Assembly (NCBI GenBank): GCA_002633005.1
Contig: NMRA01000283.1
Location: 62,001 to 126,000 of the forward strand
Source of the DNA: Phoronis australis
Taxonomy: Eukaryota; Phoronida; Phoronidae
Direction: 5' to 3'
DNA: 64,000 bases
The notes under the pieces are model-generated. The model saw only the letters and a program-made list of their open reading frames with translations. It did no database searches and had not been told where the DNA came from. Positions 48,201 to 63,200 of this stretch are shown piece after piece (the stretch's first letter is position 1; each line of letters begins with the position of its first letter). A program made the position numbers and the translations under genes.

Positions 48201-51200
48201 CAAACAGTAAAAGCTAACACTGGTTTGCTTTAAATGTCTTGCGTACTACAAAGCTGCGAGTAAAAAATTGCATTTTGATTGTGGACATCTCAGTTGAATC
48301 CCGTTTACTTATGTTTTTGATATAAAACATCCATGTGATTGATTGGTACTCATGAGAACTTGGAAAAAGTATGGATGTTTTTGAAATTCAGTGGACAAAA
48401 GAATGCACAATTTAACAGAAAATTGAGTTATGCAGTGCTTATTTTACAATTCACGTCATGTTAACATCTGCATAAAACATCAATTATTTTCAGACTGTGG
48501 CCTATAACAGTAGCCATGCGTAATATATTGCTTGTGGCTAAAGATTGTAGTCACATTTGCCTGAAAGAAAGTTTTACCCATACAGAGTGTTTACCCTTTC
48601 AGCGTACCTCTTTTGTTTGAATCCTTGTTCGTTTCCTGTGCAGGTATTGACGTTGTTAATTTGGACCAAAAACATTTACCAGAACTATCTTTTGTATTTC
48701 GAAAAAGGTTTTCTTGCAAGTACTGTGGATGCTCAGACTGTTACCTTGTACAGTGTTGACAGATGTAGAATTGGAACACGTCATTAACAGCAAAGTATTT
48801 TGATTCTTGTATTTTTTGTTGAAAATTTGGCAAAATAAAGTCCTGTTGTAGACACTTTATACTGTGGCATTATCGTTTTTTAAACTGTTGTAAAGTTTGT
48901 TTTTATGAAATATCTACCACCACTTCACTGTTTTAAGTTCAGTTTGTGAAGGCTGACTTGGCGTAAGGCGTCTTTGTAGGTTACTTCAACCATTCCATTT
49001 GTTGTCCAGTAGCAAAACACTGCTTAAAGGCATTTAATCATAAGAATGGGGTTGCATGAAGTTTCCAAATTATAAAGTATATCTAAGTTGCGAGATGGTT
49101 GCTGTTGGTTTTCCTAAGCAACATGTGAGTAAAAGAAACTCTCAAATCTTATGTCTTCTTGATACATTTAGGAATAACCACCTGAGCTTAGACTGTTCAT
49201 GTTTAGTTGGAACGTGCATTCCACTGTTCTCCTACGGTCTTATGTAGAAAGCCCAAAATGGAAGAAAACAAAACTTATTTAACTGTACAGAAATTGAAAT
49301 AATGCTCAAAATAAGAATTTCCAATTCTCGTTGAAAAGATGAATTCGGGAAGATTTTCTTTTTCACTCCTTTTTATTAAAATAACAAGTAATATCACTTA
49401 CGCACAGAATTGTGGTGCAGAAAAAATATTAACTTACCACAAAAATATTTAACACATCAGTGAAAATGTGACTATGGCAGATCAACAAAAAATGTTGCAG
49501 AAATAAATTTCACATGACAGGAAAATGTGACCATTCTGGAGCATGTAACCATGAAAATGATGTCATTCACGTGAAGAAAGATGGCTGAGCCGGATGGTGA
49601 ATGTGTGAATGGTAGTCTGACAGATCTGGTGACAGCCAATCATACGCATTTCAACAGAATACAGAAAGGTTTGTATCGATTTGCTGGCAAAACATCACTC
49701 AAAACTACTGGCTTGCGTAGCTATTACTGACACCATAACTGTAAGGGGTCACATGTTCCTGAATGGTCGCATGCGTCTCATTGGCATGATTGAATTTTTG
49801 CTGATATATGATTGGAAGTTATTTATGCGTGATTGTAGTCCTGGTGCATGTTTTAGTCTACAGTAAAAGTTCCCGTTTTGGGACAGTGAAAAAAATAATT
49901 TTGTTCTAGATTGGAGCAATTGTTAGAAACAGACAATATTGGCTGTCCTATATTCAAGAGTATGGCTTTTCACCGAGATGTTGCACAATATGGCAACTCA
50001 TGAGAATGTTGCGCCAGTGGCTATTTCGGCAATTTTACCAACAGCCGAGTCATTTTTTGAAAACTATGTTAAATCAAAACCCTACATGAGAAATATGGTT
50101 TTTACCACAAAATTGCCGTCATCCCAACCTAGAATCTAGAAAATTAAATTTTACTTTTGAATTTGTATGTCCCAAAGTTTAGAAACTGTGCCAAACTAGA
50201 GAATTTGATTTTCACCGTAATATGAAGCCTGTGAGTGAAATTGCAGGTTTTGAATCATTACTTTTTGGTTCTGGACTGTGGAGATAATCTTTGGATTTCA
50301 TTTTAATTCTTGCATAGAAAAAAGTGTGTTGTGCTTTTTGCTATGGCTTCCAGTAGTAAGTCATGCATTTTTCAACAAAAACAAGTAAAGACTGTTGTTG
50401 CTATTTTGTCTCCACATGTGATTGCTTCCTGTGTTTGTTCAACTGCTAATGATTATTGGCCAAGAGGGATCACATGCCCAGCCTGCTGTGTTTTTTGTAT
50501 CCTTTTGGAAAATGATTAGTCTGGAATGGTGTTTGTAACCCAAGCTTGAGGCAATTGACACTCGGACAAATTCGATATTTTGGTGAAGACATGTTTTTTT
50601 CAATGTTTTATAATTATAGCGAGCAGTATTTCATAACAAAGATGAATGCAGAAATTTGTTGGCAAAAACAAGAACCCTTTTAGAAGGTGTCCTGCAGCAA
50701 TATCATGATGTGTTTCGTCTTCAGATCCTGAAGTCTGTTGATCATTTGGGAGATGTAATGCTAAGCTTTGTCCTCACAGTGCAACATAAAAGAATTAGGG
50801 TGCATAACAAAATGAATCTTTTGGGAAAAATCCAAATTATAACAGCATGCAGTCTGGCTGGCTGTAGTGCCCCTCAGGGCTTTGGTACTGCATTAATCAT
50901 CTTGTGAATTCTGATGACGCACATGAAAAAGCAGCCGCACATGAAAAAGCAGGCGTAACCATGGATTAGAGTGAATGATGTCTGGTGAACAACATGTAGT
51001 GAACGTTGCACGTTTTGTACCAGCTCAAGAAAGATATTCAGGGCCCCTGATGTCTCGATTTTGGGGCAGAATCTTGGTCCCATTTATAAGTGCTCACTTG
51101 ATTTTTTTTAAATCAAGAAATTTACCTTATCAGGCCCAAAATTACCCTCTTGTGATTAAAAATAAATTACCCCTCAAGGTTAGAATCACTTACATGTAGC

Positions 51201-54200
51201 TACTTTAGGCGTTGCCGATGAGGAATGGCAAACGGGATGGAATTGGGGGTGAGGGGTGATTTTCCCTTGGCTCAACCAAAAAAAAATTCCCTTCAGGCAC
51301 CTTTCCCGTCCAGTGAGAGAGGGCCCTCACATTTCAGATCTCATGCTGAACGAACATTCTCAGTTGCAGCACAATCCTAATAGCCCAAGGTCTTCTTGGT
51401 TGATTTGTAAAATAATTACATCTTCCTAAACAAAGTAATAGATTTGCGAAAATTCGATGCTCACGGCAGAAGACGATTGCCGTCCGAAAAACTTCTGCTG
51501 TTTAAGGTAAATTTCCTGGATTATTGGAAAACATTTCCACTGTACAGTAATGATAAGGTTATTTAGATCGGCGGCTAGAAAAATATCCAAATTTGGCCAA
51601 CTAGGGAACATCGTATCTCAGACGGCTGATACGAGTCGTATGAAACTTTCCAATACAAGGTTTTATACAGTGTTCTCTAATGTAGTATAAGGAATTGTTT
51701 TTGAAATATTACGCTTTAAGCATTAATTATTGGATTTTTATGATTTCCTTGGAAACTCTTAAAAGTTGCACAAACTGAAAACAAAACGATGATTTAGAAA
51801 ACTGTAACAGCATCGTTGTGATTCCTTCTTGAACACTTATATCAAACAAACTTTGATCACGTATCTTCGTATTTTTTTCTAAATTTACTAAAAAGACATC
51901 TTCATGTGGTCCGATTAATGGCAGATTGGTAGAAAGTCAAATCGAACAGACTTCCTACTTTCAGAAATATAGGTATGCTTTTCGTACTAAGTTAAAATTT
52001 ATAGTTTTATGGTTATTTGACTGAGTACAAAGTCTTGTTGATAAGGCCTACATACAACCTTAGGGGAGTGCTGATTTCTATTGAAACGCTGTTTGCGATG
52101 GTATGATGTGTATGTGCTCAAGGGTTTAATAATAATGTCCAAGAATATTGCGTTTTGCTTCTTGCCTAAGGAGATGTCAGTAATAATTAATGGGTAAATA
52201 TTTCCTTCTGTCGGTTTGCAAATTTACGTAGATTGTTGACCTTAACTAAACTAGCTCCCCAGAGTCTTTCCCTGCGTTAAAGGTGTGTAGAACCTTATCA
52301 ACATTTAGCCAAATGTCTACGAAATTTAACTCTGCAAAAATTTTTTTTTTCTGAAAGTAGAAATTCTGAACTATTTGATTTTTTACTTGATACCAATCTT
52401 CTACCAATTAAGGTATCGTCACGTGACCACAAACTTTATTTAGGAAAATTTAGCAAAAAGAAAGGCGTAGTACCGATTTCAATTAGACCAAATTTTACAT
52501 GATGTAAAGGTACAAGTTAAAATCTTAAAAACACTATTACAGTTTTCTAAGTTTATCCAACTTAATTGACACTAAACAAGGTCATAAGGTTGGTAGAGTA
52601 CAAATTGACTATCACAACCAGTAAAATGTTAGTACCTTGACAGTTTCGGCAATTCTCATTAGCCATCTTTGGAAACTGTTGTGCACTAGGTGGCGTGGTG
52701 ATGAAGCTGTTCCAAATTTTAGACAACTCATACCCCCCATCGTCCCTGTGGCTCAGTTATGAACATGGATGATGGGGGTATTTAGTTATGTAAAATTTGG
52801 AACAGTTTCATCACCACGCCACCTAGTGTCCAATAGCTTCCGAATATGGCTGCTGAGAGTAGCCGAAACTGTCAAGGTACTTACACTTTTCTGGTTGTGA
52901 AAATAAGAAATAATCAATTTGTTTACCCAACTTTCTGCTGTCGGATTCCTGGACCTACATGACTTAGTAAAATTTTGCTGGCAATTGGAAGGTCGAATAC
53001 AGTTAATTAAAGTTGTTAAAAGCGAAGCACTAGCAAATGACATGAGATTAACTCCAGTGGTATGAAAATAAGGCTAGAGATCTGCTTCACCGATGTTGTT
53101 TCATTGTGGATAAATACTTCGAGATTGAATTGTCGCTGTGTAGCCCAGGACCGTCCTGTTGTGAAGTTGACTACACATATACATGCTTTATCAGCGACAA
53201 GCTTTTTTCCTCTTTCGTTTTCCCTCTCTCTTAATACATCATTAAAACATCTTAACGCTTTCGTTTGCAACTAAAGTTGCGGGAACTTGATGGCGGACTA
53301 TCGTTGTGTTTCTGTTCTTGAGACATGATTGGGTGGATTTATCTGCTTGATTGACATGACGTAACTGTCCATTGGTATATATAGTCATCTGAGAAGGTAA
53401 CGATGCTGTTTAAATTATCACTTCATTATTATTTTGGTAACTAATAGATTGATATGAAATTCATTAAGCACCTTTGTTTCAGGCGTTATCCAAGTTTGTT
53501 TCTTTATAATTGACCTATCGCAAGCTCCGCCCCCTTGAGAAAAGTCGGCTACAAAGTTTTACCTGACAACATGTTGTTTTGGTTGGTTAAAATGGTGGCT
53601 TGGAAACGAAGGTGTGTCAAGAATGCTGTGCTCTCATTTGTCAATCGAGCCGTCACTCAAAATCCTGGTGCTAGGTCAATTGGCTCATTTTAATGTATGC
53701 TGCTCAAGTAACTTATGTAGTCTGTTCATGTTTAGCATTTGGACAAGGCTTAGCTACTGTGAGGAGTTTGACAAAATGTGTGGTATTATACATCCAGGGT
53801 TAAATTGTGTCTAGGAAAGCTTTATGTCTAGTCATTTTACAACCATAACTATTTGATACATGATTTGGTTTTTTATCAATCGATTTGCTTTGAGCAGCTG
53901 TTGTCTGTAATTCAATAGGCAGTGATGTTTCTGTAGCCCATGGCAGGAGCTATGTCATTTCTTGTCTATGACATTGTGTTATGTGAGACCTGTTGCCAAT
54001 TAGTTTCAATTATGTCAAATATCAGCTAGAATGACATTCATTACCACTAATTGGGAACAGTTCAATGATCAGGACATGGCCATAGTTCACAGTTATTGAG
54101 AATTTAAGGTATATATTCCTAATAAAGGCTGTCAGTAATACCTGGCATTAAAAATTATTTGTTAAACATTGTCCTCAAATACATGTACCTTGCTCAGTCG

Positions 54201-57200
54201 TATGCTACAGGTGGCGTTGTGTAAATCGGGCAGTAAATACCCTCATCCTTTTAAGTTCGGAGTAGAGTTTTTCACTTAAACTAGCATCACCCAAGATATT
54301 GTGAAAAAATTCATCCAGTGGATTTGAGCATGCTTGTAATATAACACTGCCAATGTTGAACCTGAAGATTTTGGATAGATTACAACCAGCTGTTAAATGC
54401 TTACACAAAAGTAATGGGATGTTGAGTAAGGATGTGATTTGTTTATAAATTTCCACCTTAAATGCTTTGTCTAGTTGGCCTCTGTGGCTGCCACTGGATG
54501 GTTATGTAGGTTCCACTGCATCCTTATCACATTTGATATTCCTTATATGTGAATTTCAGCCTTTCCGTTACAGCCAATCAAAAATTTTCAGATATTGCCC
54601 AATTCCTGTGAAATGAAGAGTGGCTGTTTATAGATGTGAACCCATGTTTCGTGGAAGAGGTGAACATTTTATTTAGACTACCTGCCACCAAAATTAGTTA
54701 CTTGTGAGAGTTGAGTTATGGGTTTGCAAAGAACTGATAGTTTGTTATTCCTCAAGAACTGGTTTGTGGCATAAAATATACTCTGCCTGTCTTTGTGACA
54801 TTAGGGAACTGTGAGAGTTCGATCTGAAGTAATGAAAAACTGTCATTTTTTTCGAAGCAATACTAAGTCATCTCAAGTTTGATTGTACAATTTGCATGGG
54901 ACCAATTTACGATACATATTTTGTGAAGACAGGCTGGTTTATTGTTGGTTCAACACATTCCTGAGTCCATTGGTGATCGGAATTACGTGGCCATTTTGTA
55001 ATGACCGATTTTGCCCACTGTTAATGAATCATCTCATAAAGAGCAAAAAAGCAACTCATGAAAAGTTCCTCGTTGCTAATAATAACCATTCGAGGAGCAA
55101 TTCCATTTCAGACTGATGTATGCAGAGAAGAGTAGTATGTCGTAGGAAATATATCAATTGTTCGCACTTATCCATACTTGTTGTTATCTGCTGCTGAGTG
55201 GACTTATTACTTATTCCAAGTATGTTGTTTTTGTCGTGATTTTTTTGTTTTCATACGCATGCTGAAGGTTGCTTTTGTCGTCCCATCGACATAAAAATCA
55301 TGACCATCATGATGTCTGAGCACAAGGGGAATAGGCCTTTTGCGAGTTTATAACAATAACGCGAGATTATGTGAGACTTAACTGTGACGTCACGGGAAGT
55401 GGGGCAAAAGCTTGTCGTTTGGTCATTTGCCCAATACGGTAGCAGAGTGTATTCTGTTATTGTCTTCGAGTTTTTAGCCGTTTAGTTCGAAAAATGTCNA
55501 TTTATTATATGTGAATTTCAGCCTTTCTGTTACAGCCAATCAAAAATTTTCAGATATTGCCCAATTCCTGTGAAATGAAAAGTGGCTGTTTATAGATGTG
55601 AACCCATGTTTCGTGGAAGAGGTGAACATTTTCAAGTTATTTAGACTACCTGCCACCAAAATTAGTTACATTGTGAGAGTTGAGTTATGGGTTTGCAAAG
55701 AACTGATAGTTTGTTATTCCTCAAGAACTGGTTTATGGCATAAAATGATACTCTGCCTGTCTTTGTGACATTAGGGAACTGTGAGAGTTCGATCTGAAGC
55801 AATGACAAACTGTCATTTTTTCCGAAGCAATACTAAGTCATCTCAAATTTGATTGTACAATTTGCATGGGACCAATTTACGATACATATTTTGTGAAGAC
55901 AGGCTGGTTTATTGTTGATTCAACACATTCCTGAGTCCATTGGTGATCGGAATTACGTGGCCATTTTGTAATGACCGATTTTGCCCACTGTTAATGAATC
56001 ATCTCATAAAGAGCAAAAAAGCAACTCATGAAAAGTTCCTCGTTGCTAATAATAATCATTCGAGGAGCAATTCCATTTCAGACTGATGTATGCAGAGAAG
56101 AGTAGTATGTCGTAGGAAATATATCAATTGTTCGCACTTATCCATACTTGTTGTTATCTGCTGCTGAGTGGACTTATTACTTATTCCAAGTATGTTGTTT
56201 TTGTCGTGATTTTTTTGTTTTCATACGCATGCTGAAGGTTGCTTTTGTCGTCCCATCGACATAAAAATCATGACCATCATGATGTCTGAGCACAAGGGGA
56301 ATTCCACCCCATGACTCAGTGTTGAGTAAAAGCGGAATTCCAACATCACGAAAGGCAATTCATTAGGCTCCCATTACCTGGCATTTCCCAACTCTCAACT
56401 ATGATTGCTTCTATTGGCATGAGGTGCACGGGTGCCAGCCAGTAAACATACAGAGCTAATTCACACTAGAGCAGAAACTTGCTTTTTAAAAAAGGTTTGG
56501 TTAGAGGAAAATGTTTTAATTCTGGTAGTTAATATGCAAGTGAAACTTCGCTGAATATAGTAGGATTCATATCGAAGCTTCGGTACCGACGGTGGGAAAT
56601 CTTAGTGATAGCAAAACTTTGGCGAAGTTATTGGTAGAGGTTGCGGCATCAATGTAATATTACATTAGAATCATGAGATATCCCACACAAGGTGTTATTG
56701 AAGAGTTTTTACATAGGTAGCCTACATTTTAGTTCCTCATTCTCATTTCTCATTTCTGTTCATGGGCCATATACTCTCAAAGCCAATGCTCATTTTCAGG
56801 AACACTGGAAAATTGCAGGAGAACATTTTTCATAAGCCACCAGTCAATACTCCTTTGAGGTATGGAATGAAGGCTGTACTGTCTGGTGTTTATTAATGAC
56901 TGAATCACCTGTAAACCAGAGTAACTTTAGTCCACTGTTGCCACAGTTGATCCTCCTTTTGTGAATCAGCTGCATGGAAAATTGCTCAATTAGAGGTGTA
57001 TTTTGGACTATTTGCAATGAATAGCTATGTGATGACTTCCAAGGTCATAAACCAATATACCAGTAAGCTGACATACTCTAGACTGAGTTCTTTTGTTGAT
57101 TTGTGTTGGTTGAATTGCCTTCTTGTTCTGGCTTTGTGTTCTGCTTTTCCTTGTCAATGTCAGAAAAATTAGTCATGGTGATTTAAATGATAACAGTCCA

Positions 57201-60200
57201 TATAGATTTCAAAACATGTATACCTATCCTCAGTAACAATTGAGTATGGTTCAGTTTGGTAAAACTGCAAAGTTTACATAATTCTGTAGAGTCTTAGAAC
57301 CAACCACTGTTTTGTTCATGATTCTTGATCAATCTCAGTGATTATGAACAATAAATATGTTATGAACAAATTTTAGGAAAGAACTTTTGTTTTGCATCTG
57401 AGCATCATCCGATATTTACATCGGAAGTTTAAAGCCTGAAACTGTGGTAGAAGTACTGACTGTACCCATCAGAATAACGAAAAGTACCGGCGTGTACTGT
57501 ACTGAATACTGAGGCAACAAAGTGACTTTGATCAAAGCTCATTTAGCTTTCACATTCATCCATAGGTACTGTTTGCACGCAGTCGGAATAGTTAGTGAAA
57601 TAACTTACTAACAAAAACTACTTGAAATTTCCGAAAAAATCATGAACATATATTCGGAAACGCCCGAGAGCTTTCAAAAATATTGAATGAAACCGAACGT
57701 AATTGGTAGGGGATGTTTTATGGAAAGGGAGGGGACATATTTTTGGAAACTGTGTTGGTGCTCTTTTAAAGTAATACTTCTCCCATACTGCTAATGTCTT
57801 TCTATTATGGTGGATAGTCTTTAAAGGAGCATGCCACCCAAAAAACAACCTAATTTGTATCAATTTAGAGCAAGTAGTTCTACTCTATAACGACAGGTAC
57901 GGTTGCGTTACCTGACCCCTGACGGAAGACGGAGGTGTTGAAATTATCCAATGACGTCATTGGTTTCACACGCAGTCTGTTCAGCAGTTCACAACACTGG
58001 TTACTGGTGTCAGCTTATCGGGTGAAGTCATCGTTTAACACCAATAAATCATCAAACTTCGATGTAAAACCCTTAAAAATACACCGAGTTCTTACAAAAA
58101 CGTGTTGTTTTATTTCGCTCTTACGAATTTATTGGTATTTGGACACACCGTAACCTACAAAGTTCGGCAGGCCAATGAGTTCCGGGTAGCAGGTGAGGAG
58201 TTTGGAGTCTGTTCGGAGATAATTTCGAAGTATTTTCCGTGAGATACAGACAGGACAACAAAGATCTGTGTTGTTTAGACTTGTGATTTTTTGAGTTCTA
58301 AACACAAAACGCTTGTTATCCTGGCCAGTGGCTCGGCTGGAGCCCGATCGGGCCCGTCACGGCTGGCCGGATTGACTCGTTATCCCGGCCAGTGGCTTGG
58401 AAACTGATCAGACATCACGAACATAAACCAGCCAAAGTTCAGTGGCGGAAACTAAACTTCCAGTCAAGAAAATACTATACTAGTGAGCCAAAGTAATGTG
58501 CACCTGATTATGTTGGTGAATTAGCCACGAAACTGCAAGTTTACTTACTCGTCGGGGGCCATGAATTCAGGTTCCACTTTGGCCACAGCACCGTCAGGGC
58601 AGAAGTTGTACATTGACAATCATTATTTGAATAATGTAAATGTAAATAAAGATTCCCCTAAGACCTGGCCGTGGGATGGAAATCAAGTTTTTCACAACAG
58701 TTTCTGCCAGCAAACACTAAATTAGCATGAGCTCACATGGCCTCGGTGTCTCGTCAACTCATTAGTTTCATTGCACCTAAAGCCGGTAACGCAGTGTTTT
58801 GTTCATTGCTGGCTTCTCAAATCATTTATACTCACGAACACTCCAAAGGCATTTCAAATTGTATTTAATGAGACAGACTTTGTTTCAGTTTTATATAAGT
58901 ATTGGTTAGGGTGAGAATAATTCATTTTGAAACAGAACGCTCGGCCAAATGCCAACAAGGCAACTCGCAATCCCGACTTTGGACGAGCTAGAGCTCATCA
59001 GTACCGACTTCACAGGTGGGCCGTTAAGTTTTACAGGCTATCAATTCGAACAGGAATACAGTGATGAAGAAATACTAGAGAGGCGCCGTGAACAAGCCCA
59101 GGCAACGGAACGTATGGAGTTATTTAGTAAGCCCATTCGTCAGGCACTGTCGACGTCTGCACGCCACAGACACGGAGATGTTTCACGGCCTCATACTTGC
59201 TATTTACAGCGTTCATTTCATTCTTCACTACCATGAGCCACTTCCTAAGCATTTCGGACTCTCGAGGAAGTAAAAAAAAAAACGATATACCCGCTTTCCT
59301 CGCAACTGCTTAGTTCGGACAAGCGGGAACGATGCACCGCAACATAGCGACATTCACTCTGCATATGAACCACTGACGTCGCTAGCGTCGTTTCCCACCT
59401 TCCTCACAGGTTAACGCGACACCTCTTGGCAAGGTAATGTCGACCGTATGCGAGGCGATGTGGATATAGACCGATTAAGACAACAAAAAAGACAAATTAA
59501 ATCGGGTGGCATTCTCCTTTAAGGACCTTAGGTTGCATAGGATTTCAATGGTTGTTAAGGTGCACACGAATGTGTCTGCACCCTTAGCAGAAAGCCTGGG
59601 GGCTTTGAGTAATGGTGAGGGCAGACTTACTGTATATTCATTAGGTCATGTGATGAGGCCAACAGGTGGCGTGCAGACCAGACTTAAAAATGTTTGCAGT
59701 TATTAAAATATAAAAGCATGTAAGTGAAGCCATCAGTGCGTGCATACAGGGCAATCTTCACGGAATCCATAGGAAAGAAATCATAATAACCTGCACTTGT
59801 TACAATCTGGAGCCCAGAGGTTTGAGGCTAAAGTCGGAATTGAGTGAGATTCATTCAGGAATGATTGAATAACAGGCCATCTACTTGACTTGGCATGACA
59901 CTGGTCAGATTGTATCTATTTCTTAGATCATCTCTAACGATGAATTCCCACACTTGCATTCAACTATCATAGCTGGGTATTTTGTTTGTACTCATCCGAG
60001 GAAAGTGGATGATTTGTCTGATTATTTTTGACCTGCACTATATGTGAATAGATTTATTTCTCCTATGACTTTCTGGTCATTAGTGAATGTCATCTGTTTC
60101 TCGCAGAGGAGCAACTTACTGTTTTCAAGTTGTTTGAGATTTCCCGGTCTGCTCATTTTATCAAGGCTTGGAATAGCCAATGACAAAAAGGAGGAATTTT

Positions 60201-63200
60201 TTCCAGGTGATGTATCGTTCCACAAATAGGTTTGTGTGATAGAAATATTTTCTTTGTTGTAAAATCTAAGTTGATAATCCATTTTGCATGAATAATGTCA
60301 AAATAATGATAAAAAGAAACGGAAATTGAGGAAACTGGAAATCAAATAAGAGGAAATCGAAACCAAAAAAGAAGAAGTCATCTTAAAATAGAAAAATTCC
60401 ATAGAAAAATTCCAAGCCCTGTTTCATGTACCGGATGTTCTCTACACTTTTATTGGTTTACCATCCATTGTTAGTTGAAGGCTAATATTCTTAATCATTA
60501 CCTCCTCATCACGATAATCATTTTCATTATCATTGCCGTTTTCATTAATTTTATTTCTGTTGTTGCTCCTCAAATTGCATTCAGTTTACTTTAAAGTTGA
60601 GGCTGTAGGGTGAACCACAAAATCTCACCAATTTTGGAGAGTGAGTTGTCGGTCAAGCGAAATTTTATTTTGGCGTTTAAAAGATATGTAGCCGGCACCA
60701 AATTTGTGCTTTTCCACGTTAAAGTTCTGCTTGATCATCGGACAATATTTTAAAAAATTCAGCGTGCATTCAACAAAGCTACATGGCCTGGAAATTAACA
60801 GGCCGTTTTGGCTGTTTGTTTTTTGTTCAGAAGTGATGGTTTTACCTTATAACTGAAACTAACAATAGTAGTAGCAGTACCTAGCAGCCGCAGCTGCAAC
60901 ACTATTTTCAACAGTCATTACGCTTACCCTGAACTTTCAATCTCCAATTCATCTTAGCAGTCGACCCTTCAGCAATTACTGTCAGTTTCAGGCTTAGCGA
61001 GGCTCCAAACAGAACAGAAATGGTGGTAAAGAATTCCAGCAACATTTTGCTTCCATCTAGTAATTGTTAGATGTGAAATCAATGGCCACTTGAAGTGTTT
61101 TTGTAAATTGGCTTGGTTCAGCTTAAGGTGCGGAAGCACTGGGATGTCCACCAGGGTCTGACCTCCCACCTCCTGGGTCACTTCTACATTGCTGATATGG
61201 AGGCATCTCATAAAAGTAGTTTCTTTATGGGTACCTCTTTGGGCAAATTCTGGATCCGTGCTCATGGAATGCTCATCTCACTTAATTGTCTATCCAGAGC
61301 AAGTCTGGTAATCTCATTTCAATTCTATCAACGACAAAAGGGTCCAATGATTCCCCAGAGCATGCTAGTTCCCATAGCAGAAGTAGCTTCCACACACATT
61401 ATTTACAGAATCCCTGAAAAGAAGGTAAAAGAAACAAATGTCTGGAAAAACGCCTACAGCCAGGTAGGACATAAATTTCCTTCTTGGTTGCCTCATTCTT
61501 ACCCAGAAGGATCAGTGATTACAAAGGTCCACTTTTACTTTAATACTTGATTATTCAATTGGTCCACTAGGTGTCAACTTTGTGCTGAGGAAGGCTGCCA
61601 ATAGTGCATCACCCAAGACCACTATTACTGTTGAGGGTAATCACTATGTTATCAAGACAGAAACCACATTCAAGACCACTGAACTGAAGTTTAACCTTGG
61701 TGAAGAAACAGATGAGGTCAGAGGTGATGGGGCAAAGGTCAAGGTATGTTAAACTGTGCCCCTACTTAAAGGTCAAAGCCAGATGAAATGCATTCTTGAA
61801 CTTTTGTTCAATTAAAGTGTAGGATTTCCATTGTACCTAGTTTTATTTTGATGTACCAATATTATGTAATCTGATTAAGCTATACACTTTTCAGTCCATG
61901 TGTTCACAAGTACAGCTTAATCTTTTGGGCAATGATTTTGAAGCAATTCTAAATGCTTCAACATTTTTCAAAAAATGAAAAGATCAATTGTGGCAGTTTT
62001 GTTGTCTGAAAAGGATGAAATGTCATGTATGTATTTTTCTTCCTGAACTCTAAAATTGTGACTGGTTCTTTTTGGGCACTCAGGGAAGGTTCTCTAAAAA
62101 TGCCTTTTTCTAAATTTCAGTTGTCTCCAAATGACTGAGAAAATTCAAACTCCACCAGAATTTATTATAAAATTGATGTCTATTTTTGAAAACCCAAATC
62201 CATACTGTGATGAGTTTGTGGGTTAGGTCTTGGAACAATCGGTTCACTGTATTATGTACCATTACCCTGAGCTGTTAAAGCCAAGAAATTTCCAATATCA
62301 TGATGTGATCTAAAATCAGGCTGGATTAAACTTAGCAAACATGCCTATTGTGTTGGTATACAATGCTATGGTAAGGTAGCTAGAGCGTACAGCCACACAA
62401 ATGAATTAGGAGGTGAAATCCAAGTCTGATTTCCAGCTGAAAATCAACCATTTTTATTTGTTCAAAGTTTTATGTGAAAGTATTTCATAAAAACACATCT
62501 GCATGATATTTCTGAAAGTCATTTGCCTAAAGTATTCTTTAAACATTGGTTATCCTCACTCTGTTTACAGCATAAATGTTGGATTACATGAGCTTATGAG
62601 ATGAACATAGACAATTAGAGCTCTGAACTATGTTGAGGTTGGTTTACCAATTTTCTCCCCTTACTATGGCTGTCCGACTGATGAGGATGTGGCTGTAATC
62701 CAAGCCTCCTGATCACCAAAATGAGAAACTCTTGAGTCACCCTACAAGGCAGGGCGTCACGGGACTGGTACCAATGAGTCCAAAATGTACTAATTTTTTA
62801 AAGAAATGAATAATCTCCTGTTATTTCAAACTTGTTACCACTGGTAAGTAAGCCAAGCTGGGCCCCATAATTCAACTCGATGCAGTGACGAGTTAAAGCA
62901 TGTTGTGGAAAACACTGACTTCCCAGCCTGAATATTTCAAACATGGCATCCTACTGGGTTACAGCTGAGGGATAAAGACATGTAAATCGGATCTCATTCT
63001 TGGGCGGTTATCACCTGTCCACATGCTCCGATTTTTTGTCCAAAATTGGCTTCTCTACCTCTAAGCCACTAAACAAGTGTGGCTATAAAATTTTCACTGT
63101 ATGTCTGTCTTAACGTAGTGCTAACTTGGAAAGTTTGGTTAATCGCCTGACGTCATCACCGACTGGACTGTGTATAACATCTGTGATCAGTTTCTCCAAA

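Noticed and set aside
61113-61550. 145-codon ORF just before FABP exon 2
   Set aside because: Ends before the acceptor in a different context, contains no lipid-binding motif, and the canonical FABP phase does not need it.
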